From: Merluccius polli
Taxonomy: Eukaryota > Chordata > Actinopteri > Gadiformes > Merlucciidae
NCBI GenBank assembly: GCA_030340625.1
Contig: JAOPHQ010002845.1
Coordinates: 248,001 to 312,000, forward strand
Length of the DNA: 64,000 bases
Direction: 5' to 3'
In this document: in pieces, positions 50,631-62,143 of the stretch
Layout: each line of letters starts with the position of its first letter
How positions within the stretch are numbered: the stretch's first letter is position 1
The notes under the pieces: model-generated
The model's input: only the letters and a program-made list of their open reading frames with translations
Told to the model about the DNA's origin: nothing
The model's database searches: none
Position numbers and translations under genes: made by a program

Positions 50631-53457
50631 CTCAATAGCTAGAGCAAAAATTAAAGGTGAAAGGGGACATCCTTGCCTTGTTCCCCTGTCCAATTTAAAT
50701 GAGGAAGATACCGTTCTATTTGTTAGGATTCTAGCAGTGGGGTTGTTGTAAAGGAGTTTAATTAATGACAGAAACTTTGTCCCAAGATTGAATCTTCTAA
50801 GGACTTCAAATAAGTAATGCCATTCAATCCGGTCAAATGCTTTTTCAGCATCAAGTGCAAGTATAGCAAGATCAGAGGTCGGTTCTCTCTTTGTGTAGAG
50901 AATATTAAAGAGACGCCTAAGATTGAAGGTGGAGTTTCGATTAGGTACAAAACCTGTCTGGTCTGGATGAATTAGTCTCTCTAGTAGAGGATTGAGTCTG
51001 TTAGCTAGTATTCTAGAAAATAATTTCCCATCAACATTGAGGAGTGAAATAGGACGATACGCACCAACCTCCTCTGGGTCTTTCCCTTTCTTATGAATTA
51101 CTGTTATTACCGCCTCAGTTAGAGTTGGGGGTAAAACTCCAGTTGTCTGTGCATGGTCAAATACTCTTAATAAATAAGGAGACAATTCTTCACTGAACAC
51201 CTTATACAACTCTCCAGAGAGTCCGTCAGGGCCTGGAGATTTATAACCTTTTAGCGAAGAGATGGCTATCTGAACCTCTTGAACTGTAAGCTCCTTGTTC
51301 AGTAATTCACAGTCTTTCCCGTCTAAACTGGGAAGCATGCATTTATCCAAAAAGTCATTAGTTGTTCTAGGGTTTGAGGTGGATTGGGAAGTATACAGAT
51401 CAGTGTAAAATTCAAGGAACCTGTTATTAACATCTTTAGGTTTTGTGAGAATTGTGTTATCTTTCGCTTTTATTTTGTGTATAGTCCTATCACCTTCCAT
51501 TTTTCTGAGTTGTCGGGCTAAAAGTTTATGCGGCTTGTCACCAAACTCAAAGAACCTCTGTCTGGTATACAGAAAAGCCCGACTTACTTTCTCAGACATA
51601 ATTTGATTGTATTTGTATTTTAATGTTGCTATTTCTCTATGAAGGACCATAGATGGGGACTGAGCATTTGTGTTATCCAGTGTCTTGATCTGCTCTTCCA
51701 TTTCCTTTAATTTGGTCACATTTTCTTTCCTCTTTGATGCTTCAAATGAAATTATGCTGCCTCTAATGAAAGCTTTAAATGCTTCCCATAGAATGGAAGG
51801 AGAGGTCCCAGGGATATCGTTCTTCTCAAAATACAAGGAGATTTGTTCTTTTAAATAATGGCGAAAAAGCTGATCTGTAAAAAGTTGGGGATTTAGCCTC
51901 CAAGAGGAATGTGGTTTATCCATGTGGTCCAAATGCAAAGAAAAGGAAACAGGACTGTGGTCCGAAATCAAAATACCGTGGTAGCGAACGTCCATTATAA
52001 AGGGTGCAAGTTTACCATCGATTAGAAAGAAGTCAATCCTGCTATAGGAGTTATGTACTGGTGAATAGAAGGAGTACTCTCTGCCTGAGGGATTTATTAT
52101 TCTCCAAATGTCTAATATATTTACATTGTTTATATAAGAATTTAAAAATTCACTTGAGGCGTTTTTTGAGGGGTTCCTTGTGGAGGATCTATCAAGATGT
52201 ACATCCAGGACAGTGTTAAAATCCCCGCCAATTATCAAATTAGTTTGCAAAACATCCGGTATTAGTGAGAAGACTTTCTGGAAAAATGCTGGGTTGTCCA
52301 TGTTAGGAGCATATACTGTATGTTGACAAGGGTGATTGAGATGTTGTGAATTTCTCCAGTAACTATGATATAGCGACCTTCTTTATCAGAGATTGTTTTT
52401 TTATGCAAAAAGGGTACACCTCTTCTAATTAAGATGGCCACACCTCTCGTTTTACTTGAAAAAGTAGAATGAAAAATCTCTCCTATCCATTTTGTCCTAA
52501 GCCTACTGTGTGAGTTATTTTTCAAGTGTGTTTCTTGCAAAAACATTATATCTGAGGTGAGCGTCTTGAGATGAGATAAAATTTTCCCTCTTTTGACAGG
52601 ATGATTCAATCCACGCACATTCCAGCTAGAAAATCTAAGCTTCCCTATTGCTTTAGTGTTGTCATTCATAGTATCCTGCATAAGCATTGTTTCGTTGACT
52701 TGGAACATACAGCAGTACCGCCATTCTGTGAAATGTATTTGTGTAGGGTCTTCATATCCCCCCCCTCCCCCCTCACAGCATGCCACCCAATAGCCACTGT
52801 ATCCACTTCCCTCAACCTAGACCCCTCTTCCCATGTCAACCAGAACCACACAATAATAAAACATAATAAGATAAACCAAGTTACTCTAGCCAGCTCAAAG
52901 TGAGTGGCGCGAGTCCCCTTAGTACAACCGAAATAATAATAGAAAAATAGAAAATAAAAGAACACAAAAGAAAAAACCGTATATTACGCTTACTTCCGTG
53001 CACATGGTCTGCTTCTAACTACCAACATCTGACTTAGTTCCAATGATCTTGATTGGGAAAATAGGAACGAACGAACATTCAGGCAGGAGTATGTTCACCT
53101 GACACCAATAGATAACATAAAAAGAAAATTGGGCAAGTGCAAATCACAACAGAAAGTAGGCTGTAGTCTAGCCCAGACCCACTCATCAACCCAAAACAGA
53201 ACAAGGCAGGCTGCACTCTTACGCCCAAGCACTTTCAAGAAGTAGGATACCAACGTTTGCATTAACACAAAGACACAGTTCAAAAATACAATACTCCTGT
53301 AAGCCTACAAATACCCCCATGGAGTATGCCAGCAGCCCTCAACCCAGAAAATGCACAGTCTTACCATCACGTAGGCGAACGTTAATCAGGCACAGCTGTT
53401 CTGCATCTTGCGTTAGTCACCAAGCTTTAACCTTATCAGCCAGCGACAGAACAAAAA

Positions 53458-54411
53458 CTATTCCTGAGATTCCATGACATGTGTCGGTGTCGCTGGTCTT
53501 GTAGGAAAGAGTCCTTCGGCATATTCCTCGGCTTTGTTGGGGTCTGTGAAGGAAGATTGTTTTCCGTTGACTGTAACCACCAATCTTGCGGGATAGAGTA
53601 TACCATATCTCACACTGGGCCGGTCTCGTAGCAGCTCCCTGGTGCGATTGAATAGCGCCCTGCGCTTAGCTACGGCCGGAGGGTAGTCGGGGAATATTTG
53701 GATTCTCTTGCCGTTGTAGAACAGTTGTTTCGCCGCGATGGTTTTCCGTAGTACGTCTTCTAGCACATGATAGTAATGAAGTCTCAGGATAACGGGTCTT
53801 GGAGGCTCATCTGGGTCAGGCCTTCTGCGTAGGGTTCGGTGTGCTCGATCAATAAGTGGCTTTGTCTCCAGACATAGCACTTCTTGGAGTAGGCCAGCGA
53901 CAAAATCGCGTGGGTTGGACCCCTCTGCTCCTTCTGGAATTCCGGTGATTCTAATGTTGTGACGTCTTGACCTCCCTTCCAAGTCTTCACATTTAGTGAC
54001 TAACTTCTCCACCTCGGAATTCAACCGCAATGTTTGCCTTTGGAGAGTAGTAATATCGTCGGACTGCGATGAGGCTGATATCTCTAGATCCTTAATAGTT
54101 TTCTCGTGCGAGGTTGTGATCCCCTCAAGTGCTGTAATGGAAGTCTGAATCTCTGTTTTAGTTGTAGAAAGCTCGCCTCTTAGTTCGGTGCACACATTTT
54201 GTATTTGTGCATCTATGGACGAGCATATATCACCCTTAATCTGGGCAACTTCGCTTCTTAAGGCAGCAATAGCGGCTAGCACTGCACGGTTTGGAGGGTC
54301 TGCTTCGTCAGTCATATCACCGGCTGGCTGGGTTGTGTCACTCGAGTCCGAGGGCTGAGCAGGGCCTTGTTCTGGTTCGCCGTTCTTCTTATTTTTTCCT
54401 TTTTTCGACAT
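53458..54411 (-). CDS. L1 ORF1 protein, intact
   Basis: 317 residues. A Lys-rich and acidic N-terminus (MSKKGKNKKNGEPEQGP) is followed by a long coiled coil (about residues 40-150, VLAAIAALRSEVAQIK through LRLNSEVEKLVTKCEDLE), which in L1 drives trimer formation. Then come the RRM-like domain (GRSRRHNIRITGIPEGAEG, LIDRAHRTLRRRP) and the C-terminal domain (PRPVILRLHYYHVLEDVLRK, IQIFPDYPPAVAKRRALFN). This is the vertebrate L1 ORF1p layout, an RNA-binding chaperone that coats L1 RNA. The ORF is uninterrupted, in contrast to ORF2, and its start is the only ATG at the right place, about 160 bp from the element's 5' end. Confidence 0.9.
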   Translation of the reverse strand: MSKKGKNKKNGEPEQGPAQPSDSSDTTQPAGDMTDEADPPNRAVLAAIAALRSEVAQIKGDICSSIDAQIQNVCTELRGELSTTKTEIQTSITALEGITTSHEKTIKDLEISASSQSDDITTLQRQTLRLNSEVEKLVTKCEDLEGRSRRHNIRITGIPEGAEGSNPRDFVAGLLQEVLCLETKPLIDRAHRTLRRRPDPDEPPRPVILRLHYYHVLEDVLRKTIAAKQLFYNGKRIQIFPDYPPAVAKRRALFNRTRELLRDRPSVRYGILYPARLVVTVNGKQSSFTDPNKAEEYAEGLFPTRPATPTHVMESQE

Positions 54412-54585
54412 TGTTTTCTATGTCGGTCGAAATTTTCTTCTTGTGTGTGTTTCTTTTCGTCGTTCCGAGGATTTTCAGAGCGGATTTACATGCGTTTTGT
54501 GTTATATTCAATCAACTAAGTCAGAGCTATAGCAAACACGTGTCACTCCTCCATCACTCACCCGGAAGTCCGGCAATCTTATGTT

Positions 54586-55242
54586 AATTACCAAAATGTT
54601 CTTTAAAGGTACACTGTGTAAAATTTAGTGGCATCTAGCGGTGAGGTTGCAGATGACAAACTGAATACCCCCCCGCCCCCCCCAGGTCCAGGGCCTATTT
54701 ACATAGATTTGCATATTTAAATGGGGGGTGGACAGGGAGGAGTTTGCCACATCTGCATGTGCGCTCAATTCAACGTTGATCGGGATGTACAAAAGAAACG
54801 TGCTTGGATCCATGCGTATGCACACTTTGATACATCTGAATTTATTTGTGTGTACAACAGATTCTGGGTTTTGGCGTACGCCAAGTTTCAGTAGGAAATC
54901 CATGCAAGTCTTTGTACATGAGGCCGCTGGGGTCTATTTCGTATGAAAGAGGGCCTCAAGGACTGACTCAAGATTATCTGTTTGGTGGCTCTAGCCTGAC
55001 AGGAAGTGATGCAATCCCTCACTGAGAGCTCATCAAAAGATTTTAAAAAACACCATTCATGGGGGCACAGAATGACTTGGGCATAAGCTAGAGACATCTG
55101 GTCTTTCAAATATCAAAGAGGACATTAAGGACAACTAGAATGATCAATTTAGGGACTCTAGCCCCACAGGAAGTAATCTATTTGTCTATTCGAATATTCG
55201 TTCAGAAAACATAACGATTATTAAAGCTTGAAATTATGTATG
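54586..55242. other. No gene; probable decayed MITE
   Basis: TTAAAGGTACACTGTGTAAAATTTAG at about 54,604 looks like the end of a common fish MITE, with TTAA as possible target. The stretch ending TTTGTACATGAGGCCGC (about 54,910) may be the end of another. Partners were not found. Confidence 0.4.
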
Positions 55243-55450
55243 TGGCGGCAGGGGCCAGGAGGAAAAGTGGGGTGCCTGGCAATAAGAAGGTTGCTGGTTC
55301 GATTCCCGGTTCCTGAGCAAGACACCTAACCCTAACTGCTCCTGACAAGCTTCCGGCGCCTTGCATGTTTGACACCGCCATTGGAGTATGAATGTGTGTA
55401 TGAATGAGTCAATGTGAGACAATAATTATAAAGCATCCAGCAGTCCATTT
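55243..55450 (+). mobile_element. tRNA-derived SINE
   Basis: GTTGCTGGTTCGATTCCCGG (about 55,288-55,307) contains a good B box, GGTTCGATTCC; a degenerate A box lies about 40 bp upstream. Then follow GAGCAAGACACCTAACCCTAA and GGCGCCTTGCATG and GAATGTGTGTATGAATG, a body shared by many fish tRNA SINEs. The A box is damaged, so it is an old copy. Confidence 0.75.
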
Positions 55451-55488
55451 ACCATATGTATTTGGGCCAGCCCGAGTTGTTGATAAAT

Positions 55489-55520
55489 TGCTAATAATAA
55501 TAATAATAATAATAATAATG
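55489..55520 (+). repeat. (AAT)n microsatellite at LINE 3' end
   Basis: About ten AAT units. It directly abuts the 3' terminus of the minus-strand LINE that follows; short 3' repeats are usual for this LINE group. Confidence 0.85.
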
Positions 55521-56279
55521 CATTCGACTTATATAGATTTCAAGGTGCTCAAATACGCTTTACAGTGAGACACATGGCAAATGCTAAGAAACGTGTCGAA
55601 GGCGAGTGAGGAGTAGAGGAAACATGAAAAAGGGAGGGAAAGAGGTTAACTGTTGAACGCCTGCTTGAACAAATGGGTATTGAGGGCCTATTCGAATGAT
55701 GGCAGGGTGCTCGCCTGTCGGATGTGGTTGGGGGGAGTGTTTGAGAGAGAGGGTGTGGCAACCGAAAAGCCCCTGTTGCCCCAGGTCCGGAGCCTGGTCC
55801 TGGGGGTTTTGAGAGTGGTTTTGTTCGCAGATCTGAGGCATCGGCTAGGGGAGGGGTGGAGGAGGATGTCGGAGAGGTAGGGAGGGGCCAGGGCCCTCAT
55901 TTATCAACAGTAAGTAGAAAAAGAGGGGATTAAGCGTTCTTAGGCTTGTCGTATGCACACCAGTGTGCAATTTCCCTTGATAAATACCGGTTGTTCTAAA
56001 TCCTTATGCTCGTGCCCGCTTAGCTCATTACCATATATTCACGCCCATAAACCACATATGGTCACAAAGCATCCCCTTTTAGGCCACGGGAAATGTGTGA
56101 ATGAATATGACAAACTGGAAACAGACGATTCAATTGTTGAATGGAATGGAAGAGTGAATGGGAAAATCCAAAGAATAAATTAGAAAAAATGATGTATCAC
56201 AGAGTGAAATATAAGTTATTGTGATAGAAGTCACAAAGTGAAGGACACTTCTTGGTACACTTTCTGCCATGCTCTTTTT

Positions 56280-56628
56280 TCAACTAAATAATGTGGCAAG
56301 GGAGAGAGTGCGGTTTGCGGTAAACAGATTGTCCCTGTACCCCACACAGTAGCCTATCAGAGGTTGAGACACAACAGCCACAACAGACTCTGTTGTGCAG
56401 TTGTGTCTGGAAACAAATTGAATGTACTCTGTGCGTAAAGTGATGGTACTGGGCTGGCAAGGACTGCCGCCAGGCATTAAACAGCTTAGCGAGGGCTGGG
56501 AAACTCCTGCTATATCTCCTACGAGCCAGTAGCCAAAAACCTGAGGGTGGAGAGGACTCGACACCACCAATAAGTTGGTGTGTTGTCTGAACACTCTCAC
56601 TTCTTATGCAGCCTGCAGCCCCCACCAC
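56280..56628 (-). pseudogene. Harbinger transposase N-terminal remnant
   Basis: The frame reads VGDIAGVSQPSLSCLMPG, which is the helix-turn-helix block (GDIAGVSQPTLSR) before the catalytic domain of HARBI1-like transposases. Flanking parts are shifted into the second open frame, and no catalytic block was found in this element. Confidence 0.6.
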
Positions 56629-57257
56629 ATCCTCTAACCCTATGAAGAGTGGCGTTTCTACATGTAAAAAACAGGTGGGGATAGGCTAATATTTTTACGT
56701 ACCAGTGTCTGTGATGTCACCCGTTTGTTTTCACAGTCATGGCGATTTTTGTAGAGGTTGACTCCGCCTGCTCCCGGCTCTAACAGATGATCTACCTCAT
56801 TCATGTTGTCGACTCGTTTTCGTTTGTGTGCCTCCGACATGTTTGTTAGCAAAGTTATCCTTCTCCTTCTCTTCTTCGCTACCGGACTTCTCACGCACGT
56901 GAGGTGAGGACGAGGTCACTCGAGTCATGACTCATCACGCGCGCCGCACACTACAGCCAATGAACTGTGAAAAATGAAATTACGCTGTAGTGGAACGAAC
57001 CATATATGTCCATGGCGGTCCCGGTGGGGCTAGCCCCACCAGAAGTAAAATAATCTCCGTCCACTTCAACAGAGAAACACTCTGAGCATGCGCATTTCAA
57101 TTTTTCAAGTCCAATACACATTACATTGGGCTGGTGGGGCTAGAGCCACTCTTGCCCCTCCAGACGAACTCAGTCTGAAGAAGCAAGCTAGGGTCGACTA
57201 AAAATAAACTAAAAGCGCCAAACTTATTATTTTACAGTACTTTCTGGGGAGATTTTT

Positions 57258-57259
57258 TT

Positions 57260-57296
<37 letters not shown>

Positions 57297-57350
57297 TGTA
57301 TATATATATATATACATTTTTTTATATATTTTATATACATATATATATAT
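57258..57350 (+). repeat. (TA)n-rich microsatellite
   Basis: Two long (AT) runs interrupted by TACTGTATA and T-rich sequence. Confidence 0.85.
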
Positions 57351-58470
57351 TATTTTTTTCTTGTGAGAGTAGGTGGGGCCGAGCCCCACTTGCCCCTAAT
57401 GACCAGTCGCCAGTGCCTATGAAATCCTTCTTTTTTTTCTCCAAATCCCGTAAATTTTTTTCCCAAATTCTGTTTTTTCCGTTTACATTTATCAATTTCA
57501 GCCAAATTATGGAAATCATAGTGCCATTGCACACCTCCTACAGCTGCCGTAATTTTATAGAATTTCGTAACGAGTAATGACTTCAGTTAGTAATATGCAG
57601 CATAGTTGAATTATCTGATTAATGGGCAATCTTGATACAATTATTGTATAGGCCTACTTTAGGTGTAGGACTACATTGATTGCATCATTAAAAATCACGT
57701 TACTTCCCAGGGGGAAATTGTATTTGTATAAGTTGGTCAAAAGCATTACCTGGTCATGTTTGCTATTTCTATCTCATGATTTTCCTATTCCCTCTACCGC
57801 TTGCTGTGCATACACATGGTCAGACCCTGTGTGTACATTTTCTCCCGATGTATGCACATTTTCAAGCCAAGAACAAATTGATAAATCCCACATTTTGTCG
57901 AAAAACTGTGTACGCATGGTTTAAGCACAGATTTCTTTATACGCAAAGTTGATAAATGAGGGCCCAGGTTTTTAATGGCTTTGTAGGTGGTGAGTAGTAT
58001 TTTGAAGTGAATCCTGTATTAAACCGGGAGCCAGTGGAGGTTGAGAAGGACAGGGGTGATGTGATCTCGGCGGCGGGTGGAGGTGAGTGTGCAGGATACT
58101 GTTGCAGTAATCGAGTGTGGAAGTAATGAGGGCGTGGATGAGTGTTTCAGCAGCAGCAGAGGACAGGGAGGCCCTGAGGCAGGCAATGTTCTTGAGCTGG
58201 AGAACAGTGGAGAGCTGCTGGAGAGCAGTTTTTGCGACATGACATGGGGTATGAACGAGAGGGGGGGGTCAAGGATGATTCCAAGGTTGCAGGACCTGGG
58301 TGGAGAGGGTGACAGTGGAGCTATCAATGTTGAGAGAGAAGGTCTGGGTGGAGCGGGTGTGGGAGTTTGGGCTGATGATGAGGTTTTCAGATTTATTGCA
58401 GTTGAGTTTGAGGAAGTTCTGTTGAATCCATGATTTTATGTTGTTGTGAGAGGCGGTTTCAAAGCGATGA

Positions 58471-59383
58471 TGATGGAAAAAATGAAACCCCTACTCACGC
58501 GTGTTCGTTAATGAAGCGATAGAAGAAGTGGTTTATCTTTAAGAAATAATCAGTTTTATTGTTAACACCAGTATAATGTGCAGAGTTTTTAACAGATATA
58601 TCTGGGTCCCACTACGTTTCCCTGACCGAACAACAAAGTATGTGTGTGTCAGTTCGCGAAGTCTGAGCACCAACTATCCCTGACCCAGGAAGTTATATAC
58701 ACAAACATTGCAACAGTCATCACAAAAGGCTGGCTGTTGACGTCTTCCGTGTGTCATCCTCGTATTATCTGACTCCCATTATTCTTTACATGTTCAGAGA
58801 CAAGCCTGCCTGTTCTCTGCTATCATATGATTAACACTTCCTGCTCTTTGCAACAAACTAATCTCACACTATGTACTCTGCACATGTCACCAACAACGTC
58901 CTCATTCTGATCATGAGGAGTTGCTTTTATAATTATATGCCTCTGCTTATATCTCATGATTCTGTCTTACTTCAGCAGAAAGGCCCCGAGGTTAGTGTGA
59001 CCCAATTCATTGGTCATCTGATAGATCTAACATATAACCATACCTTCAATCCCTCTATTGGTCTCATCAAAACATGAGACCACAAAAATTACCGTAATAA
59101 TGGGACCATAATGCGTAAACCGCGGGTGTTGGGATAAGAAGATATATGCTAAGCTCTGTCCCTCAGTCGCCTCTTGCGGGGCATAACTCCATGGGTTATG
59201 CATCATCCCTTTTTATTCAGCGGCAGAAAATGTTAAATTCAAAAAAATGTTAAATTCAGAAAATGTTAAATTCAGAACCTTCCCCACACTTATTAGATTC
59301 ATATAGCATCCTGGCAAGACTGTAGTTACGTTTTATCATTAAATTTTTTAAGGGTCACAGGGTACTTTTATACATGTCTCTCA
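58471..59383 (-). repeat. 3' LTR of endogenous retrovirus B
   Basis: The U3 edge is set by TGAGAGACATG on the minus strand (59383) directly after a polypurine tract AAAAAAAAGGGGGGAAGAA (59405-59384). AATAAA on the minus strand at 58560-58555 is the polyadenylation signal. The outer edge near 58,471 is approximate, because the second LTR is not in the window for comparison. Confidence 0.6.
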
Positions 59384-59536
59384 TTCTTCCCCCCTTTTTT
59401 TGGACCTCCAAAGTCCCAAAAAACTACCAATTTAGTACCCTGTATCCCCTCGTGTTTATTCAAATTCGACTATATGCCGGACCGCTAGATGAACCTACAG
59501 CATCACATTTGGTTATCAGAAAAAACATTTCTTAAT

Positions 59537-59630
59537 CAGGGCTTTCAACCTGTTAAGTTTGTCAGGGCTCTCAACCTGTAGGTCGTCAGGATTCTCAACC
59601 TGAACTTTTGACAGGGCTTTCAACCTGTAG
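59537..59630. repeat. Imperfect ~30-bp tandem repeat
   Basis: Four copies of CAGGGCTTTCAACCTGT-type units with variable TTAAGTTTGT/AGGTCGT/GAACTTTTGA linkers, in the untranslated stretch between env and 3' LTR of endogenous retrovirus B. Confidence 0.8.
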
Positions 59631-60334
59631 AGATGTTAGGATAAAAAGATTACCAAATGTGAAATACTTTCTAAGTTTTGAACCCTCCCATTCATGCATA
59701 TCACATTAAAATTCACGCAGTAATAAAGCAAAACAAACATTACACAATATTAATCAACAAATATGAACTTAAAAAACTCCGTCCGGGCATGGATGTATGT
59801 CGAATGATTGGAATGATCTTCATGTATTGGTGGGCTGCAAGCATGTGGGGGGTTTTGGGCAGTCGTTGTTGTTTCTGTTCGCCCGCCATTGTCGGGCCCT
59901 GCTTCCAACCCGCAGATTCGGTGTCAGGTTTTTAGAGTGGTTACTAGCCCATCACATGTGAGCCTTCTCAAGACCGTGTTCGACCCAGCACTCCTCCAAA
60001 GACGTGTGTTCGGGGTCCGGTTCACATGGAGAGGTTTCTAGCACATCACATGTGAACCGCCTCAGGACCGGGTCAGACCCAGGTGGGTCCAACCTTCCAT
60101 CTGGACGGTTGTCGTTGCAGCCTCTGCTTGTCATGAGGCTGCTGCCCCACGGCTGGGCTGGGCCCGTGCTGGGGATGGTTGTTCTATGCTGGGTACACCT
60201 GCTCCCAGCACTTTCTCTCCCGGGCTCGTTCCAGTTTCTGGAACTCTGTCTTTCCCTCGCCATCGTTGGTCCCCAATACATTCCCATTCTATCCGTGCTG
60301 TCTCAATTGCCCCACGGTGATACTCCTCTGGCTA

Positions 60335-60420
60335 TCATCATTGTTATTCTTAACATTATTGTTATTCTTATCCTTATTGTTATTCTTATCCTTATTGTTA
60401 TTCTTATCATTATTGTTAGT
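60335..60420. repeat. 18-bp tandem repeat
   Basis: About five copies of TTATTGTTATTCTTATCC and variants, followed at about 60,450 by a (T) run, downstream of env in endogenous retrovirus B. Confidence 0.85.
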
Positions 60421-60497
60421 AGGTTAGCTCCAGCACCCCTCGCCATCGCCCCCTTTTTTTTTTTTTTTTTGGGACTCTTTAGCGAACCATTCACACG

Positions 60498-61026
60498 TTA
60501 CCCAGTAATGTCATCAACCACGTCTATTGCCAGTGTGTAACACTGGGCCCGTGTAAATTCTGTTGACTCACCAGCTAGGGCTGTCATTTGATATGGGGGA
60601 GGATGTTCCGGCTTCTCCATGGCAGTGATAATAATGCGGCTACACAGAGATCTGACACAGGGAACACAACAACAACCCACCAGAACCAACACACAACACA
60701 CCCCCACCAGTGACACAAGCCCAGAGACCAGAGCACCTTTCCAATCACCAAACCAGCCGCTCAGCCCATCCAACAATTGATTAGAGACTCCTGAGTGGTC
60801 TGCCATCTCTGAGGTGTGAGGTGGCGGGCGAGTGCCCCATAGAGTCTGCATGTGCGTGTGTGTGGTCTACTGGACCTGTTCCCAACATGTCAGCATCCCC
60901 GGAAGCTCTGGTCATGGCGGATGCTCTGTTATGGTGTTGTTTCCACACCACTGCAGGAGCTATGGCAATCAAAGCAAAACATACAACTACACCAAGCCAC
61001 CCCATCTTGGTTTCTGGGGTGCACAT
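60498..61026 (-). pseudogene. Endogenous retrovirus B env, signal peptide joined to TM end
   Basis: The frame from 61026 starts near a hydrophobic leader (GWLGVVVCFALIAIAPAVVW), a probable env signal peptide. About 170 bp later, in another frame, the protein ends as a transmembrane subunit: LLDGLSGWFGDWKGALVSGL, a membrane anchor with VGVCCVLVLVGCCCVPC, and a cytoplasmic tail of about 50 residues (EKPEHPPPYQMTAL, with a PPPY late-domain-like motif). The surface subunit, furin site, fusion peptide and CX6CC region are deleted. It cannot give a functional envelope. Confidence 0.7.
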
Positions 61027-61180
61027 AATTATTCATGATTATAATACTTATCAAGAAAAAATGATTATATATGAAAAAATGTAAATGTACTAATGCTAAA
61101 TAGCAACTTTCTTTAGTGGGGACTTTTTTCTTTCCCTGTAGCAAAGCTAATAAAGTAAAAATGTATCACTCTTCTCCCTC

Positions 61181-61564
61181 CTACTCTTTTCGTCCCCTTC
61201 TAGCACCTCCCCGGGTTCTTGCCGGTGGGTCAGATGCACCGCACAGTGACCAATGATACCAGGTTTCACCTATGCCGTCCAGCCGGACAGCGTGTGAGGT
61301 TCTCTCTGTCACCCGGTATGGTCCTGTCCACCTTGGCTCTGACCACTTTCTCTTGATGACTTTTAGCAACACCCACTCGGTGTCTTTCGGGGCCGGTGCC
61401 TGCTCTGCACCCCCCTGGATTTCTGTCACCTGTTTGGAAAATGCTGCAACTAGTGCCGTTAGTTGATCATAGTATGGCTTGTAGGTCAGAAATGGAGTGG
61501 GTGGGTCTGTTACCCCCCTTTCGATGTTTCTGGCTGTACCAATCCCCAGTAGATATCCGCCCAC
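61181..61564 (-). pseudogene. Endogenous retrovirus B integrase C-terminus
   Basis: The frame reads KPYYDQLTALVAAFSKQVTE, then WVLLKVIKRKWSEPRWTGPY and VTERTSHAVRLDG, the SH3-like C-terminal domain of gamma/epsilon-type integrases, and ends at 61181 close to env. Immediately upstream, overlapping by 55 bp in another frame, is protease. The catalytic integrase core and the whole reverse transcriptase are therefore missing. Confidence 0.75.
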
Positions 61565-61980
61565 TGGTCACCAGCACCTGGTGTGTTGTCTTGGGCTAAG
61601 AGCATCTGTGAATGGGACCCCCACTGGCTCACCGAGCAGTTAAAGGTCTGTCCATTTGGAAAAGTCACAATCAGACCGTCCGGTCCGCACAAAATGGATG
61701 CTCCGCTTTTCACCAGTAAATCCCTTCCCATAAGATTCACTGGACACTGAGGAGATACAATATATCGATGTTCAAAAGTCTGTCCTGCCACTGATGTGCG
61801 CAAGGGCGTAGTCAAAGGCAGATAATTAGGCTGTCCCGTGAAACCCGTCAATTCAACCGTGTCTGTAGTCAATTTGGAGCTCGGTACTCGGCAATTCAGA
61901 GTAGAGTACCGTGCCCCAGAGTCCACAAGAAAAGGCAAATTCTTCTCCAACACCCCCAGTGACAAATAGGGATCCACCAA
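61510..61980 (-). pseudogene. Endogenous retrovirus B protease
   Basis: NLPFLVDSGARYSTLN contains the aspartic-protease active site (LVDSGA, against the commoner LVDTGA), followed by LTGFTGQPNYLPLT, the flap region, and CPVNLMGRDLLVKSGASI, the conserved GRDLL block at the dimer interface. The domain looks complete and its frame is open, but it stops after WADIYWGLVQPETSKGG where the deletion junction lies. Confidence 0.75.
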
Positions 61981-62143
61981 CCCTATGTCAGAGGTTTCCG
62001 GGCCCCTTCATGAGTCTTGCTGATACAGGAAACCCTCTTCCCTCTCAGGCCCTGGATGGTTGTTGCGGGTGTGTAGGGGATACTGCCCTCTAGGGACTGT
62101 GGCAGAGTTTGGCGCTTGGTGACGTCCGTCACCCCTTGGTGGC

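Larger units (their letters stand above)
47721..52786 (-). pseudogene. L1 ORF2, endonuclease plus reverse transcriptase, interrupted
   Basis: The endonuclease starts with LRFSSWNVRGLNHPVKRGKI and FLQETHLK (to 52262); the real start is probably near 52,664 and not at the upstream ATG. After a frame change the part 52301-50631 gives NLIIGGDFNTVLD, ISDHSPVSFSLHLDH, then the reverse transcriptase: GPDGLSGELYKVF, AYRPISLLNVDGKLFSRILA, IHPDQTGFVPNR, ALDAEKAFDRIEWHYLF and RQGCPLSPLIFALAIE. A solo LTR (50281-50630) interrupts it there. It resumes with PLAQSIRLD and ISLFADDILLHIT and runs to 49032, where a hAT (48252-49023) interrupts it, then ends with 48243-47721, holding the Cys-rich tail (CNKCNSSVATHLHSYALCPK). 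Only one frameshift (about 52,280) seems independent of the insertions. Confidence 0.88.
47481..54571 (-). mobile_element. Full-length L1-type LINE, 14-bp TSD, minus strand
   Basis: ggcaatcttatgtt occurs at 47467-47480 and 54572-54585, flanking the whole element; a poly-A-like 3' end (on the minus strand AAAAGAAAAACAAAAAAA) abuts the left copy. Without the two later insertions the element is about 6.0 kb, the full length for L1. It has ORF1 (54411-53458), an inter-ORF segment with no gene (53457-52790), ORF2 (about 52,786-47,721) and a 3' UTR with a C23 run (47670-47692) on the plus strand. Confidence 0.93.
55890..57964. mobile_element. Harbinger-type element in LINE, TSD CAG
   Basis: Ends GGCCCTCATTTATCAAC (55890) and GTTGATAAATGAGGGCC (57964) are exact inverted repeats with CAG on both sides (55887-55889 and 57965-57967). 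The interior carries a transposase remnant (56280-56628), several unidentified stretches with GTGGGGCTAGCCCCAC-like repeats (57,025-57,400) and an AT microsatellite (57258-57350). This is a different Harbinger family from the one at 25041, with the same target triplet. Confidence 0.88.
55521..58465 (-). mobile_element. L2/CR1-like LINE 3' part, split by a Harbinger element
   Basis: On the minus strand the right part (58465-57968) encodes NIKSWIQQNFLKLNCNKSE, NLGIILDPPLSFIPHV and RRRDHITPVLLNLHWLPV. After the Harbinger the left part (55886-55560) encodes PPYLSDILLHPSPSRCLRSA and a GNRGFSVATPSLSNTPP block, the C-terminal end of the reverse-transcriptase ORF. The terminus GTATTTGAGCACCTTGAAAT is at about 55530-55550. 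Several frameshifts are present. The rest of the LINE is cut off by the retrovirus starting at about 58,470. Confidence 0.8.

Noticed and set aside
55288..55307. Possible tRNA gene (good B box)
   Set aside because: No cloverleaf can be completed, the A box is decayed and the downstream body is that of a SINE.
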